A stretch of DNA of 64,000 nucleotides from Bacteroidota bacterium (GTDB lineage: Bacteria > Bacteroidota > Bacteroidia > UKL13-3), in assembly GCA_040388375.1 (NCBI GenBank), contig JAZKBU010000009.1, positions 124,001-188,000 on the forward strand, in the 5' to 3' direction. Below the pieces are notes generated by a model. It searched no databases. It was not told the origin of the DNA and worked only from the letters and a program-made list of their open reading frames with translations. Made by a program: the position numbers and the translations under genes. Positions 1 to 10,109 of this stretch are shown in pieces (within the stretch, counting starts at the first letter, position 1; the number at the start of each line of letters is the position of its first letter).

Positions 1-2
1 CT

Positions 3-335
3 GCAATTATAAGTACTACCAGCGATGCCAGCAGCTATGAAAATTTTTCAGTAGCAGCAGAAAACCCAGGTAAAGAATTTCACGTGGTAGGCACATTAAA
101 CAGGCAAAAAGAAAAATATTTCGACCCTAAAAAGGATGCCAACTACTTTAGTTTTTTTCTTATAGATGAAAAAGGGCAAGAGCAAAAAGTAATTTACCAT
201 GCACCAGAACCGGCAGATTTTGAACGCAGCGAAAAAATTGTAATTATTGGTAAAATGGATGGCGACCATTTTGAAGCCAGTAAAATACTTTTAAAATGTC
301 CGAGTAAATACAACGATACTCAGGTAAAAGTATAA
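3..335 (+). CDS. ccmE: Cytochrome c maturation protein CcmE, 5'-truncated by window edge
   Basis: CcmE is the periplasmic haem chaperone that binds haem covalently and passes it to the CcmF lyase during c-type cytochrome assembly. The frame is open from base 3. An internal GTG at 84 could be mistaken for a start, but the residues before it continue the family: TTSDASSYENF followed by PGKEFHVVGTL fits the conserved CcmE core (T-x-DA-x-SY...F, PGKEVHVVG). About 110 residues are present; the N-terminal membrane anchor lies outside the window. The haem-binding histidine region near the C-terminus is not obvious to me, and the protein ends in a lysine-rich tail after CPSKY, as in short Bacteroidota versions. 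A strong terminator follows, and ccmF lies 129 bases downstream under its own promoter. The family call is fairly sure; the true start is not visible. Confidence 0.85.
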   Translation, partial: AIISTTSDASSYENFSVAAENPGKEFHVVGTLNRQKEKYFDPKKDANYFSFFLIDEKGQEQKVIYHAPEPADFERSEKIVIIGKMDGDHFEASKILLKCPSKYNDTQVKV

Positions 336-351
336 AGATTAACAGCATTGC

Positions 352-388
352 AAAAAACACCTTACCCCAAAACGGTAGGGTGTTTTTT
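352..388 (+). terminator. Intrinsic terminator after ccmE
   Basis: An A-tract followed by CACCTTACC pairs with GGTAGGGTG and a T-tract (15 paired positions, one G-T pair, 7-base loop CCAAAAC). The stem ends in eight Ts. It lies 16 bases after the ccmE stop and separates ccmE from ccmF. Confidence 0.85.
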
Positions 389-437
389 TTGACTTCACTC
401 ATAATTTTTTTTAAGCTATGCATTCACTCCCTTTAAT

Positions 438-445
438 TACATTTG
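438..445 (+). promoter_or_regulatory. Bacteroidota -7 box for ccmF
   Basis: TACATTTG is an exact match to the Bacteroidota -7 consensus TAnnTTTG, 19 bases before the ccmF ATG and after the ccmE terminator. I see no good -33 TTTG at the expected distance. Confidence 0.5.
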
Positions 446-464
446 CCTTTTATTGTAATCATAC

Positions 465-2990
465 ATGAATAATATAATTTTTGAAGGAGAACACCTGTGG
501 ATTGGAAATATAGGGCGCTTAGCCGTTATTTTTAGTTTTATTACTTCTATACTTTGTGCTGTTAGTTATTATTTAGCCGAAAAAAGGCCACTTGAAACAA
601 CGTGGAAAAAAATAGCTTTCATGGGTTTCAGCATTCACAGTGCTGCTGTTCTCACCATTATTGGCTCTTTATTTTTTATTATTTACAAACATTATTTCGA
701 ATACCATTATGCATGGCAACATAGTAGCCGCGATTTGCCTGTCCATTTTATGATTTCGTGTTTTTGGGAAGGCCAAGAAGGAAGTTTTCTGCTTTGGATT
801 TTTTGGCAAATGGTTATTGGTTGGTTGCTTATAGGCACGGCAAAAGGCTGGACAAACCCTGTTATGTTTGTATTAATGCTTTCGCAAATAGCCCTTTCTA
901 GCATGCTATTAGGCGTTAAAGTTTTCGGAATTAAATTTGGCAGCACCCCTTTTGAATTGTTACGCAACGCCATGGGGAATGCACCTATTTTTAAACAACC
1001 TGATTATTTAAGTAAAATAAAAGATGGCAATGGTTTAAACCCTTTGTTACAAAACTATTGGATGGTTATTCATCCGCCTACTTTGTTTTTTGGCTTTGCT
1101 ACTACGGTTGTTCCTTTTGCTTTTGCCATAGCTGCTTTAATGCGTAAGCAATATAGCGAGTGGATAAAACCAGCTTTACCATGGGCTTTAATCAGTGTTA
1201 TGGTATTGGGTACAGGTATTATTATGGGTGGCTTCTGGGCTTACGAAAGTTTAAGCTTTGGAGGCTATTGGGCTTGGGATCCAGTTGAAAATGCATCGTT
1301 GGTGCCTTGGTTAACATTGATAGCTGGTTTACACTTAATGCTTATATACAAAGCAACGGGTAATGCCTTACAAGCTACTTTTGGTTTTATTATTGTTACC
1401 TTTTTATTTGTGCTTTACGCTACCTTTTTAACTCGCAGTGGTATATTAGGAAACTCATCTGTTCATTCGTTTACTGATTTAGGTATGAGTGGCCAGTTGT
1501 TGCTTTTTGTATTAATGTTTGTATGGCTTACACCATTGGTTATAGAAGAAAAACCTAAATTATTCTGGGCCAATTTTATTGGTTTACTTATTTTAGTTTT
1601 TGGCATATTAGCCAGTGAAAAAATGAGCATTAGCAAATGGCCTTTAACGGGGATTGGGATTATTGCTATTGGTTTAAATATATTTTATATTGTAAAAAAG
1701 GTTCCCGGTTCTAAAAAGGATGATGAAATATATACCCGTGAGTTTTGGATGTTTATTGGCAGCTTAATGCTTGGCATTTCATCGTTTCAAATAATAATTA
1801 CTACCTCTATTCCTGTATTTAATAAGTTATTTGATTTAAAACTGGCCCCTCCTACTGATGTAATCGGGCATTACAATAAATGGCAAATGCCTTTGGCTAT
1901 TATTATAGCTTTACTAACGGGAATAGCCAATGTAATAAAATACAAAAAAAATGGCGGGGAGGGTTTAAAAAAACTTATTATCCACTTAGCTATCGCAGGT
2001 GTTTTGGCTATTGTTTTATTCTTTGCTTTTAAATTAGAAAATTACTTCTTCATTGTTTTATTGTTTGCTGCCATTTATACTATTGTAGGCAATGCCAGTT
2101 TATTAAAACCCATTTTTAAAGGTAAAATAAAATTAGTTGGTTCATCAGTCGCACATATTGGCTTTGGTGTTTTGTTAATTGGTGTATTGGTATCATCTGC
2201 CAATAAAAAAGTTATTTCGATTAATGAAAGCGGTAAAATTTTAAACCCTGAATTTGACGACAAAAACAATATTGAAAATGTATACCTTGAAGGTGGCAAA
2301 CCTTTAAAAATGGCTGACTACATTATTACCTACGAGGGTGATAGTATGCAATGGGTTAATACTTACTACAAGGTTAATTACAAAAAATTGAATCCTAAGT
2401 CGGGTAATGTTGATTATGAATTTAATTTGTTTCCAAATGCGCAAATCAATCCAAAATTTGGTTTGGTAGCTAACCCAGATACTAAACATTATATAAGCCA
2501 CGATGTATTTACTTATGTTAGTTCGGTTCCTGTTGAAAAGAAGGATGCCAAATTTGTTAATTTAAAAACACATGAACTAGCTCAAGGCGATACTATTTAC
2601 TTAAGCAATGCTATCTGTGTTCTTAAAAATATCAGCTCTAATATTCAAAAAAATACAGGCGTGAATCAATCGGAAATTTTGATTGGTGCTGAGTTTGAAA
2701 TCAGAACTTTAGATAAGGTTTTAACTACTACTCCGCTCTACGGAATTAAAGATAAAGCGGTGGCTAATTTTGATGCTTATGTAGACGAAATAAAAACTAA
2801 ATTCAGTTTTAAAACCGTTAATACTGATACCAAGAAAGTAGTGATTGAAACTTCTGAAAAAGACAATAGTGGTAATTTTATTATTATGAAAGCCATTGTT
2901 TTCCCTTGGATTAATTTGGTTTGGGCAGGAACTATTATTATGATAATTGGTTTTTTCCTTTCTATTTTAAAACGAATTCAATTAAAATAA
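465..2990 (+). CDS. ccmF: Cytochrome c haem lyase CcmF/CcsA-type
   Basis: Polytopic membrane protein of the haem-handling family that ligates haem to the CxxCH motif of apocytochromes on the periplasmic side; it should work with the CcmE encoded just upstream. The 841-residue length is somewhat longer than typical CcmF. Diagnostic segments are FWEGQEGSFLLW (about residues 97-108), VIHPPTLFFG (about 202-211) and the tryptophan-rich WWD-type haem motif GGYWAWDPVENASLVPW (about 266-282). Many hydrophobic segments fill residues 15-620. A large periplasmic region (about 625-815) is followed by a last membrane helix ending in LSILKRIQLK. The ATG at 465 is preceded by an exact -7 box. The K+ channel gene starts 19 bases downstream and is probably co-transcribed. 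The family call is secure; the exact symbol (ccmF or ccsA-like) is less so. Confidence 0.92.
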   Translation: MNNIIFEGEHLWIGNIGRLAVIFSFITSILCAVSYYLAEKRPLETTWKKIAFMGFSIHSAAVLTIIGSLFFIIYKHYFEYHYAWQHSSRDLPVHFMISCFWEGQEGSFLLWIFWQMVIGWLLIGTAKGWTNPVMFVLMLSQIALSSMLLGVKVFGIKFGSTPFELLRNAMGNAPIFKQPDYLSKIKDGNGLNPLLQNYWMVIHPPTLFFGFATTVVPFAFAIAALMRKQYSEWIKPALPWALISVMVLGTGIIMGGFWAYESLSFGGYWAWDPVENASLVPWLTLIAGLHLMLIYKATGNALQATFGFIIVTFLFVLYATFLTRSGILGNSSVHSFTDLGMSGQLLLFVLMFVWLTPLVIEEKPKLFWANFIGLLILVFGILASEKMSISKWPLTGIGIIAIGLNIFYIVKKVPGSKKDDEIYTREFWMFIGSLMLGISSFQIIITTSIPVFNKLFDLKLAPPTDVIGHYNKWQMPLAIIIALLTGIANVIKYKKNGGEGLKKLIIHLAIAGVLAIVLFFAFKLENYFFIVLLFAAIYTIVGNASLLKPIFKGKIKLVGSSVAHIGFGVLLIGVLVSSANKKVISINESGKILNPEFDDKNNIENVYLEGGKPLKMADYIITYEGDSMQWVNTYYKVNYKKLNPKSGNVDYEFNLFPNAQINPKFGLVANPDTKHYISHDVFTYVSSVPVEKKDAKFVNLKTHELAQGDTIYLSNAICVLKNISSNIQKNTGVNQSEILIGAEFEIRTLDKVLTTTPLYGIKDKAVANFDAYVDEIKTKFSFKTVNTDTKKVVIETSEKDNSGNFIIMKAIVFPWINLVWAGTIIMIIGFFLSILKRIQLK

Positions 2991-3009
2991 GTTGTGTATA
3001 TAAAAGCAC

Positions 3010-3978
3010 ATGGCAAAACTATTTAAAAACTTCACCAGTAATAACGATACCGGATTCGGTTCTTCAGCAGCTAACCAAGCGGATAGGTTACTCAATAAAG
3101 ATGGCCGTTACAATGTTACCAGAACGGGTGTAAGTATTTTTAATAGATACAGCTATTTCCATGAGCTAATTGCGATGAGTTGGTTAAAGTTTAACTCACT
3201 TGTTTTAGCTACTTATTTAATTATAAATTTATTTTTTACTTTAATTTATTGGTTTATTGGCATTGAACACTTAGGTGGAACTATGGGAGAAACTACTTTG
3301 GAAAAATTCATGGAGACATTTTTCTTTAGTTGTCAAACTTATTCTACTGTAGGATATGGTAGAATAAATCCACAAGGGTTTTTATCTAGTGCTATAGCCT
3401 CTGTTGAAAGTTTGGTAGGCTTAATGAGTTTTGCCGTAGTAACGGGCTTAATTTACGGACGTTTTGCCAAGCCTAACATAAGATTATTAACTAGTCAAAA
3501 CGCCATTATAGCACCTTTTAAAGAAGGTAAAGCTTTAATGTTTAGAATTACCAACGCCCGCCAAAATGCTTTATTGGAGGTAGAAATTGAGTTAATGATG
3601 TCCTTTTTCACCCATGAAAATCCGGTACGCCAGTTTTTACCTTTAAAGCTGGAACGTAAAAAAGTAAATGCGCTCTCTTTAAGCTGGACTATTGTACATC
3701 CAATTGATGAAAACTCGCCATTATACGGACTTACGTTAAAGGACTATGAGGAGATAGACTTGGAACTTATATTTATGTTTAAGGCTTTTGACGAATCGTA
3801 TTCTCAAACAGTTCATACCAGAACCAGCTATGTGTTTAGTGAAATTTTATGGGGCAAAAAATTTGTACCTATGTATGCTCGCTCCGAAAAAGGGGAAACA
3901 ACTATTTTACAAATTGAAAAATTAAATGAAATGGTAGAGGCTGATTTGCCTAATGAACTACCTAAAAACGTTTACTAA
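3010..3978 (+). CDS. Inward-rectifier-type (KirBac-like) potassium channel
   Basis: The protein has two membrane helices flanking a pore loop with the K+ selectivity filter TVGYG (within SCQTYSTVGYGRINPQG, about residues 107-123), followed by a cytoplasmic beta-rich domain (about 155-320). This is the architecture of prokaryotic inward rectifier channels. The first helix is around residues 65-85 (LVLATYLIINLFFTLIYW). The second is around 128-150 (SLVGLMSFAVVTGLIYG), ending GRFAKP, where family members have the R-F-x-R/K-P gate region. At 322 residues it has normal family length. It starts 19 bases after ccmF with no terminator between, so it is probably read from the ccmF promoter. A functional link to cytochrome maturation is not established. 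A bidirectional terminator follows. Confidence 0.93.
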   Translation: MAKLFKNFTSNNDTGFGSSAANQADRLLNKDGRYNVTRTGVSIFNRYSYFHELIAMSWLKFNSLVLATYLIINLFFTLIYWFIGIEHLGGTMGETTLEKFMETFFFSCQTYSTVGYGRINPQGFLSSAIASVESLVGLMSFAVVTGLIYGRFAKPNIRLLTSQNAIIAPFKEGKALMFRITNARQNALLEVEIELMMSFFTHENPVRQFLPLKLERKKVNALSLSWTIVHPIDENSPLYGLTLKDYEEIDLELIFMFKAFDESYSQTVHTRTSYVFSEILWGKKFVPMYARSEKGETTILQIEKLNEMVEADLPNELPKNVY

Positions 3979-4016
3979 AGATTTATTATTAACTATAATC
4001 AAAGCTATTATTTATA

Positions 4017-4047
4017 AAAAAAGCCTCGAAATTTTCGAGGCTTTTTT
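4017..4047. terminator. Bidirectional terminator between K+ channel and gcvP
   Basis: Perfect 10-bp stem AAGCCTCGAA / TTCGAGGCTT with a 3-base loop, flanked by A-tract and T-tract, so it works on both strands. It lies between the convergent K+ channel and gcvP genes and serves both. Confidence 0.9.
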
Positions 4048-4069
4048 ATTTGGTATACAAAACAGGCTA

Positions 4070-6940
4070 TTAGTTGCTTGCTTGTTCTGCATATGCTTCT
4101 ACCGGAATACAAGCACAAATTAAGTTTCTATCACCATAGGTATCATTAATTCTACCTACACTTGGCCAAAATTTAGCAGCTCTTACAAATGGAAGTGGAA
4201 ATGCTGCTTCCTGGCGACTATAGTTATGTTTCCAATCATCAGCTGTTACCATACTGGCTGTGTGAGGTGCATTTTTCAATACGTTATCTGTTTTATCAGC
4301 TGTTCCATTTTCAATAGCTGTTACTTCGTTTCTAATAGAAATCATAGCATCACAAAAACGATCTAATTCATGTTTAGCTTCGCTCTCTGTTGGCTCTATC
4401 ATAACGGTACCAGCAACAGGGAATGAAATAGTTGGCGCATGGAAACCGTAATCCATTAAACGTTTAGCTATATCACTTACTTCAACACCAGAAGCTTGTT
4501 TGAACACACGTGTATCTAAAATCATTTCATGTGCACAACGGCCTTTTGAACCTACGTACAAAATTTGGTAATGTTTCTCTAAACGTGCTTTGATATAATT
4601 GGCATTTAGAATAGCGTATTTAGTTGCATTTTCTAATCCTTCTGTTCCCATCATTCTGATATAAGCATAAGAAATTAAAAGGATTGAAGCACTTCCCCAA
4701 GGAGCTGCACTTACTGCATGCATTGATTTATTTCCGCCTTTCATATCAACCACGGCATGACCAGGTAAAAAAGGAACTAAATGTGCTGCAACACCAATTG
4801 GCCCCATTCCAGGTCCACCTCCACCATGTGGAATACAAAATGTTTTGTGTAAATTTAAATGGCAAACATCTGCACCAATATTAGCCGGACTTGTTAAACC
4901 AACTTGTGCATTCATATTAGCACCATCCATATATACTTGTCCACCATTCTCGTGAATGATTGAACAGATATCAATTATACCTTCTTCAAACACTCCGTAT
5001 GTTGATGGATAAGTAACCATTAAACAGGCTAAGTTATCTTTGTGTTCAATAGCTTTTGCACGAATATCTTCAATATCGATATAACCGTTTTCAAGTGTTT
5101 TGGTAACTATTACTTTCATACCGGCCATAACCGCACTTGCCGGATTTGTTCCGTGTGCTGATGAAGGAATTAAAGCAATATTTCTATGTGATTGACCATT
5201 TGCTTTAAAGTATTCTCTGATAGCCATTAAACCAGCATACTCACCTTGTGCACCTGCATTTGGCTGCAATGAAATACCTGCAAAGCCGGTAACTTGTTTT
5301 AAGTATTCGGTTAACTCGTCAAATATTTGTGTATAACCCGTTGCTTGCTCGCGCGGAATAAAAGGATGCAATACACTAAAGCCCGGGTAAGTTACAGGAA
5401 TCATTTCTGCTGTTGCGTTCAACTTCATTGTACAACTACCTAAAGCGATCATACTTTCGCAAAGCGATAAATCTTTCGATTCTAACAATTTGATATAACG
5501 TAACATTTCATGCTCACTGTGGTGTGAATTAAACACAGGATGCGTCATGTAATCTGAAGTACGGGCTAAAGTAGCAGGAACCGCTAAATCAGTAGTTGCC
5601 GGAACTTTTATATCTATTATTTTTCCAACTAAACAATTTACTAAGTTAACTAAATCGTTAACAGTATGTGTTTCATCAATGGCAATAGAAATATGTTTAT
5701 CATTAATTTTATTGATATTGATTTCTGATTTTACACAATTAGCCAAAGCTGCATCAGCATTATCAACGGCAACAGTGATGGTATCGAAATAATTTTTATT
5801 AGCAACTTTTAAACCATTTTCAGTTAAAGTATTGGCTAATGCTTTTGTTAAACCATGTACTCTACCTGCTATACCTTTTAATCCCTGAGGACCGTGGTAA
5901 ACAGCGTACATACTTGCCATAATTGACAATAATACCTGAGCAGTACAAATGTTTGATGTTGCTTTTTCGCGTTTAATATGTTGCTCACGTGTTTGCAAAG
6001 CCATACGTAAAGCTGAGTTGCCCTGACTATCAATTGAAACACCAATTAAACGACCCGGCATTTGGCGTTTGTATGCATCTTTGGTAGCAAAAAAACCGGC
6101 ATGTGGGCCACCGTAACCCATTGGCACGCCAAAACGTTGTGACGAACCAACTACTACATCAGCTCCCCATTCTCCCGGAGGAGTTAATAATGTTAAACTT
6201 AATATATCAGCAGCAACTGTTACTAAAACTTTGTTTTGAGCTGCTTGTGCCATAAATGCACTGTAATCAAATACTTCGCCATTAGAAGCAGGGTATTGAA
6301 TAATAGCACCAAAATAGGTATCGTCTAATTGAACAGTTTCGTGGTTACCAATAACTATTTCTACACCTGTTGGTTCTGCACGTGTAATTAAAACATCAAT
6401 AGTTTGTTTAAAGCAAAGCTCGGAAACAAAAAATTTGTTCGCTTTTTCATTTTTAGCTTCAGCATGTAATAAATGCATTGCCTCAGCGGCAGCAGTTGCT
6501 TCATCTAATAAACTGGCGTTGGCTATTTCCATACCGGTTAAATCAATAACCATGGTTTGGTAATTTAACAATGCTTCTAAACGGCCTTGTGCTATTTCCG
6601 GTTGGTAAGGTGTGTAAGCTGTATACCAATTAGGGTTTTCAAAAATATTGCGTAAAACTACATTGGGTGTATGTGTACCGTAGTAACCTTGCCCAATAAA
6701 ATTTTTGTATATTTTATTGTTCTCAGAAATTTGTTTCAGCATACTTAACAACTCCATCTCTGTTAAAGCTGCCGGTAATTTCATACGCTCTTTTAAGCGA
6801 ATATGAGCAGGAATAGTTTCATCAATCAGTTGCTCAACCGAACTAACACCAATGGTTTTTAACATGGCTTCAGTGTCTTTTCTCATTGGTGAATTGTGAC
6901 GATAAACAAATTCGTCTTTGTGGTTAGTTGCTATTTGCAT
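4070..6940 (-). CDS. gcvP: Glycine dehydrogenase (decarboxylating), P-protein of glycine cleavage system
   Basis: PLP enzyme that decarboxylates glycine and loads the aminomethyl group onto the lipoyl arm of GcvH. The 956 residues match the fused, full-length (alpha plus beta) P-protein. The PLP lysine is in [16 protein letters not shown], at about residue 699. Other family signatures are [19 protein letters not shown] near residues 82-100, [16 protein letters not shown], and [13 protein letters not shown] in the second half. The ATG at 6940 fits the usual start and has an exact -7 box upstream (6965-6972). gcvT lies far away at 62 kb, and gcvH is not in the window. It is probably a monocistronic unit ending at the 4017-4047 terminator. 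Confidence 0.98.
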   Translation of the reverse strand: MQIATNHKDEFVYRHNSPMRKDTEAMLKTIGVSSVEQLIDETIPAHIRLKERMKLPAALTEMELLSMLKQISENNKIYKNFIGQGYYGTHTPNVVLRNIFENPNWYTAYTPYQPEIAQGRLEALLNYQTMVIDLTGMEIANASLLDEATAAAEAMHLLHAEAKNEKANKFFVSELCFKQTIDVLITRAEPTGVEIVIGNHETVQLDDTYFGAIIQYPASNGEVFDYSAFMAQAAQNKVLVTVAADILSLTLLTPPGEWGADVVVGSSQRFGVPMGYGGPHAGFFATKDAYKRQMPGRLIGVSIDSQGNSALRMALQTREQHIKREKATSNICTAQVLLSIMASMYAVYHGPQGLKGIAGRVHGLTKALANTLTENGLKVANKNYFDTITVAVDNADAALANCVKSEININKINDKHISIAIDETHTVNDLVNLVNCLVGKIIDIKVPATTDLAVPATLARTSDYMTHPVFNSHHSEHEMLRYIKLLESKDLSLCESMIALGSCTMKLNATAEMIPVTYPGFSVLHPFIPREQATGYTQIFDELTEYLKQVTGFAGISLQPNAGAQGEYAGLMAIREYFKANGQSHRNIALIPSSAHGTNPASAVMAGMKVIVTKTLENGYIDIEDIRAKAIEHKDNLACLMVTYPSTYGVFEEGIIDICSIIHENGGQVYMDGANMNAQVGLTSPANIGADVCHLNLHKTFCIPHGGGGPGMGPIGVAAHLVPFLPGHAVVDMKGGNKSMHAVSAAPWGSASILLISYAYIRMMGTEGLENATKYAILNANYIKARLEKHYQILYVGSKGRCAHEMILDTRVFKQASGVEVSDIAKRLMDYGFHAPTISFPVAGTVMIEPTESEAKHELDRFCDAMISIRNEVTAIENGTADKTDNVLKNAPHTASMVTADDWKHNYSRQEAAFPLPFVRAAKFWPSVGRINDTYGDRNLICACIPVEAYAEQASN

Positions 6941-6964
6941 TTTGTAGTTTTATTATTTTATGGT

Positions 6965-6972
6965 CAAATGTA
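6965..6972 (-). promoter_or_regulatory. Bacteroidota -7 box for gcvP
   Basis: On the minus strand this reads TACATTTG, an exact TAnnTTTG match, 24 bases before the gcvP ATG and downstream of the secG terminator. Confidence 0.5.
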
Positions 6973-7021
6973 AGAATTTTACTAAGCAAAAAATTAATGA
7001 TAAAGGTCAAAAATTTTCAAA

Positions 7022-7057
7022 AAAAAGCCTGCACCAAAATTTTGGTACAGGCTTTTT
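7022..7057 (-). terminator. Terminator after secG
   Basis: AAAAAGCCTG pairs with CAGGCTTTTT (10 bp). One mismatch and a further 5 bp (ACCAA / TTGGT) close a 4-base loop. It lies 21 bases after the secG stop and insulates gcvP. Confidence 0.85.
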
Positions 7058-7078
7058 CAAAATTAATTTTTTTATATC

Positions 7079-7444
7079 TTATTGTGCTGCACTATCAGCA
7101 GGAGTTGCTGCAGGCTGAGCTTGTTGTTGTGTTGGCTGAGGTGCTTGTTGTTGAGGAGCAACCGGAGTAGTAGCTTCGATATTATCTTTAATACGGCTTT
7201 CAGTTCCTGTAGCTTCTACTTCGCCACTAGGACGTAAAAAGTTTGATGCTAAACTTAAAACAATAAGCGCAATAGCTAATACCCAAGTAGATTTTTCTAC
7301 TACGTCAGTACTTCTGTTTGCACCCATTATTTGATTAGGAGCAGTAAAGTTAGCAGCTATTCCGCCTCCTTTAGGATTTTGAATTAATACTACTAGTGTT
7401 AGCAATAAGCAAGCTATAATAATTAAAATTAATAAAAATAACAT
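7079..7444 (-). CDS. secG: Preprotein translocase subunit SecG
   Basis: Small two-helix membrane subunit of the SecYEG channel. Helix 1 covers residues 2-22 (LFLLILIIIACLLLTLVVLIQ). The conserved cytoplasmic loop QNPKGGGIAANF (22-33) follows, and helix 2 is around 53-70 (TWVLAIALIVLSLASNFL). The C-terminus (about 90-121) is a low-complexity Q/A/P tail. Length is 121 residues, slightly long because of the tail. It starts 6 bases after the stop of the acidic TPR gene and is the last gene of the lptE-TPR-secG operon, an arrangement common in Bacteroidota. Confidence 0.95.
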   Translation of the reverse strand: MLFLLILIIIACLLLTLVVLIQNPKGGGIAANFTAPNQIMGANRSTDVVEKSTWVLAIALIVLSLASNFLRPSGEVEATGTESRIKDNIEATTPVAPQQQAPQPTQQQAQPAATPADSAAQ

Positions 7445-7450
7445 AGGTTT

Positions 7451-10039
7451 CTAATTAATGTTGTGTTCTGTTTTAAGTTGTTTTATAAGGGCTGCGAAAT
7501 AAGCAATTTTATGTGGATATATCAAACTTAATTTTTCGTAAGTAGAAATTGCCTTTTTTACCAAGCCTTGTTTCAAATAAATGCTTGCTAATGTTTCACT
7601 TACGATTTCGTCTTTTTCTTCAATACTCAATTTAGCCACATTAACCGGGTTGAAAAATTCGGCTTTGGGGCGCGTAATAGATGGATTTTCACGCATGAAT
7701 TTTTCCAATATACTTTCTACCTCCATTTTTGGTTGGGGTATTTTTATGACCGGCTCTTTTTCTTGATTATCTAACTCTGTCAAATTTTTACCCCCGGGGA
7801 ATATTTGCATAAACGAGTTATCAAATAAAGCTTCATTTAAAGCTTCTGTTTCAAAACTAACTGCCTCATTAGAATCTGACTCATCAGTATTACCAGTTGT
7901 TTCATTTTCGGTAACTACTAAATCTTTGCTTTCGTCAAAAGTAAAAAAGCTTTCATGTTCTTCATGTTCATCACTTTGCGCGTTTAGCTTTTCAAAATCA
8001 GGCAAGATGGATTCAACTTCACCTGAATAAATTTCATCAATAAAAGGCGTAACAACAGTAGCAGCATCAACTGGTGCTATTTCTTCTTCAGCCTTCTCCT
8101 CTTCCATTGTGTTTACCTGAAAAGCTTCAATTTCTTCAAAAGTTGAATCTTCGTCATTCTCTGTTTTATCAACTTCCGGCACCGTTGCATAAAACGGTTC
8201 TATAACAGGAGTAATATCATTTACCTCTTCTTCCTCCGCTATCAGTCTAGGGTCAACATCCGGTAACTCTATTGCTGATATTATATTTTCTGCTATTGGT
8301 GTTTCTTCTTCCGTTTTTTCAAACTGAGTTTCAGCTTCAATATTTTTGGCTAAGGTGCTCTCCGCTTTGGCTTTTATTAAATGTTGTATGTACGATGTCA
8401 GTTCATCGTCTTCAACACTTTTATTTGTTTTTGCTTCTACCCTGTTTTCTGTGTTTTGATTTGATTCTGCTTTATTTTTATTTAGCCAATCAATAAAATT
8501 CAAGCCATCTTCATTACCTGTATTATATTCAGTATTTGGTGTTTCTGATATTTCGGTTACCTCTTCCTCAACCAATGTTTCCGCTTCTTCGTCTTCATCC
8601 AATTTATTTTCGACTACTATCTCATCCGTTATAAAAGGTGGTTCTTCGTCCTGCTCATCATTGTATTTTTCCAATAAATCATCTAAAGATACAGGAACAG
8701 CGGGTTCAACTACAAATACCGGTTGTTCTATAATTTCTCCGGTTTCTTCCTCTTCTGTTTCTTCTATATGATTATCTGTTATAACAGCCGTTTCTTCCAT
8801 TTCAACTTCGTCTTCAATGGCTATTTCTTCTGCTATAGCAGTATCCAAAACAATGGTATCATCTTGTTCTTCAAGTTTTGTTTCCGATAAATCGTTTTGG
8901 TTTTTCTCTTCTTCAATAGTTGGTAATGAAAAAGCTTGTTCTTCTTTTGGTGTAATAGGTGTAACAGATTGTGTTACTGTTTCTATATTCTCTTTGTTAT
9001 CCTCAAAACTTGTTTCATCGAAATCTTGCAAAATTTCTTCTGAGAAGTTCCCTCTAAACCGAACCAAAGTACCTTCTGTTTCTGCTAACTGAAATACTTT
9101 TTCTTTCGTGTTATCATTTAATTCAACTGCAACTAAACTATCCGATGATTCTTCATTTTCCGATGAAACATCATTGTCGTTATTCTCACTTACTGCAACA
9201 ACTTCTTCCCTTTCCTCAACTGATTCTACCGGTTCAATTATATCATGATGCGTTTCATCAATTTCTTCAACTATTTCACTTGACTCGTTACTTTCTTCCT
9301 CTTGTTGTCTTTCCTCTACAAATTCATGAACAACTTCTTCTGAATTTTCACTAACTACAAAGTCTTCGGTTACTTTTGTATCATTTAGAATCTCTTCTGA
9401 TACATTTATATTTTCTTCTTCAACAACAGGTTCTTCTTGTTGTATCAGTTCTGATTCATTAACAACTCCGTCTGTGTTTTCGTTTGCAGTCTCTTCATCT
9501 GTATCTAAAACCTTTCCACCTCTGGATTCAAGCTGATTATTATCCTCAATTTCTTCTTCTGCGGCTTCTTCATCAGAGCTTGTTATTACTTCAACATTAC
9601 TTATTTTTTCTATTGCTTCCTCAACAGTTTCTTTTTCTGCTTCACTATTAAAAGTTGTTTCGGCTTCCTCTAATAAGCTATTTGCCTTATTCAGTAATTC
9701 CGCCTCACGCACTTCCTCTTCAGTAATTTCAAAATCGGGTTTCGAAACTTTTTCAACCTTCAATTCTAAAGGAACATTAAATGCTTCTATATCGCCTTCA
9801 TGGTCTTTATTGCCCGTAATAAACTGGTACAATACAGCCCTGTCGCCTGTTAACAGTGCAGTAATTTTTAACTGCTTTTCATATTCGTAGTGATTGGTAT
9901 TGGCTAGAGCCTTGGCTAATAAAACATGTGCCGTACTGAAAAAAGGGAAGTCTGTCACAATCTTACGCAATGTTTCGATGTGTTCAGTTCCTAGTTTTTC
10001 GGGATTTTTTAATAAATCAGTAAAGTCGGCTTTATTCAC
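7451..10039 (-). CDS. Glutamate-rich protein with C-terminal TPR-like segment
   Basis: 862 residues of unknown function. Residues 1-90 form a helical, phenylalanine-rich domain (LRKIVTDFPFFSTAHVLLAKAL) resembling the N-terminus of a family of Bacteroidota proteins encoded between lptE and secG. Residues about 95-740 are an extremely acidic, low-complexity linker with repeated runs such as EEEIED and VEEENINVSEE. Residues about 785-862 look like one or two TPR helices (LASIYLKQGLVKKAISTYEKL). There is no signal peptide, so it is predicted to be cytoplasmic. It lies 70 bases after lptE and 6 bases before secG, suggesting a link to the envelope. The function is not known to me. Confidence 0.8.
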   Translation of the reverse strand: MNKADFTDLLKNPEKLGTEHIETLRKIVTDFPFFSTAHVLLAKALANTNHYEYEKQLKITALLTGDRAVLYQFITGNKDHEGDIEAFNVPLELKVEKVSKPDFEITEEEVREAELLNKANSLLEEAETTFNSEAEKETVEEAIEKISNVEVITSSDEEAAEEEIEDNNQLESRGGKVLDTDEETANENTDGVVNESELIQQEEPVVEEENINVSEEILNDTKVTEDFVVSENSEEVVHEFVEERQQEEESNESSEIVEEIDETHHDIIEPVESVEEREEVVAVSENNDNDVSSENEESSDSLVAVELNDNTKEKVFQLAETEGTLVRFRGNFSEEILQDFDETSFEDNKENIETVTQSVTPITPKEEQAFSLPTIEEEKNQNDLSETKLEEQDDTIVLDTAIAEEIAIEDEVEMEETAVITDNHIEETEEEETGEIIEQPVFVVEPAVPVSLDDLLEKYNDEQDEEPPFITDEIVVENKLDEDEEAETLVEEEVTEISETPNTEYNTGNEDGLNFIDWLNKNKAESNQNTENRVEAKTNKSVEDDELTSYIQHLIKAKAESTLAKNIEAETQFEKTEEETPIAENIISAIELPDVDPRLIAEEEEVNDITPVIEPFYATVPEVDKTENDEDSTFEEIEAFQVNTMEEEKAEEEIAPVDAATVVTPFIDEIYSGEVESILPDFEKLNAQSDEHEEHESFFTFDESKDLVVTENETTGNTDESDSNEAVSFETEALNEALFDNSFMQIFPGGKNLTELDNQEKEPVIKIPQPKMEVESILEKFMRENPSITRPKAEFFNPVNVAKLSIEEKDEIVSETLASIYLKQGLVKKAISTYEKLSLIYPHKIAYFAALIKQLKTEHNIN

Positions 10040-10109
10040 TTAATAAGTTTTATTGGAGCAAAATAATAATTTAATTTAAAATGAGGAGGTATTTACAAAA
10101 AAGTTTTTA

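Noticed and set aside
7451-10039. The plus-strand frames opposite the acidic protein (for example 8817-9092)
   Set aside because: They are serine- and phenylalanine-rich reflections of the glutamate codons, with no start signals.
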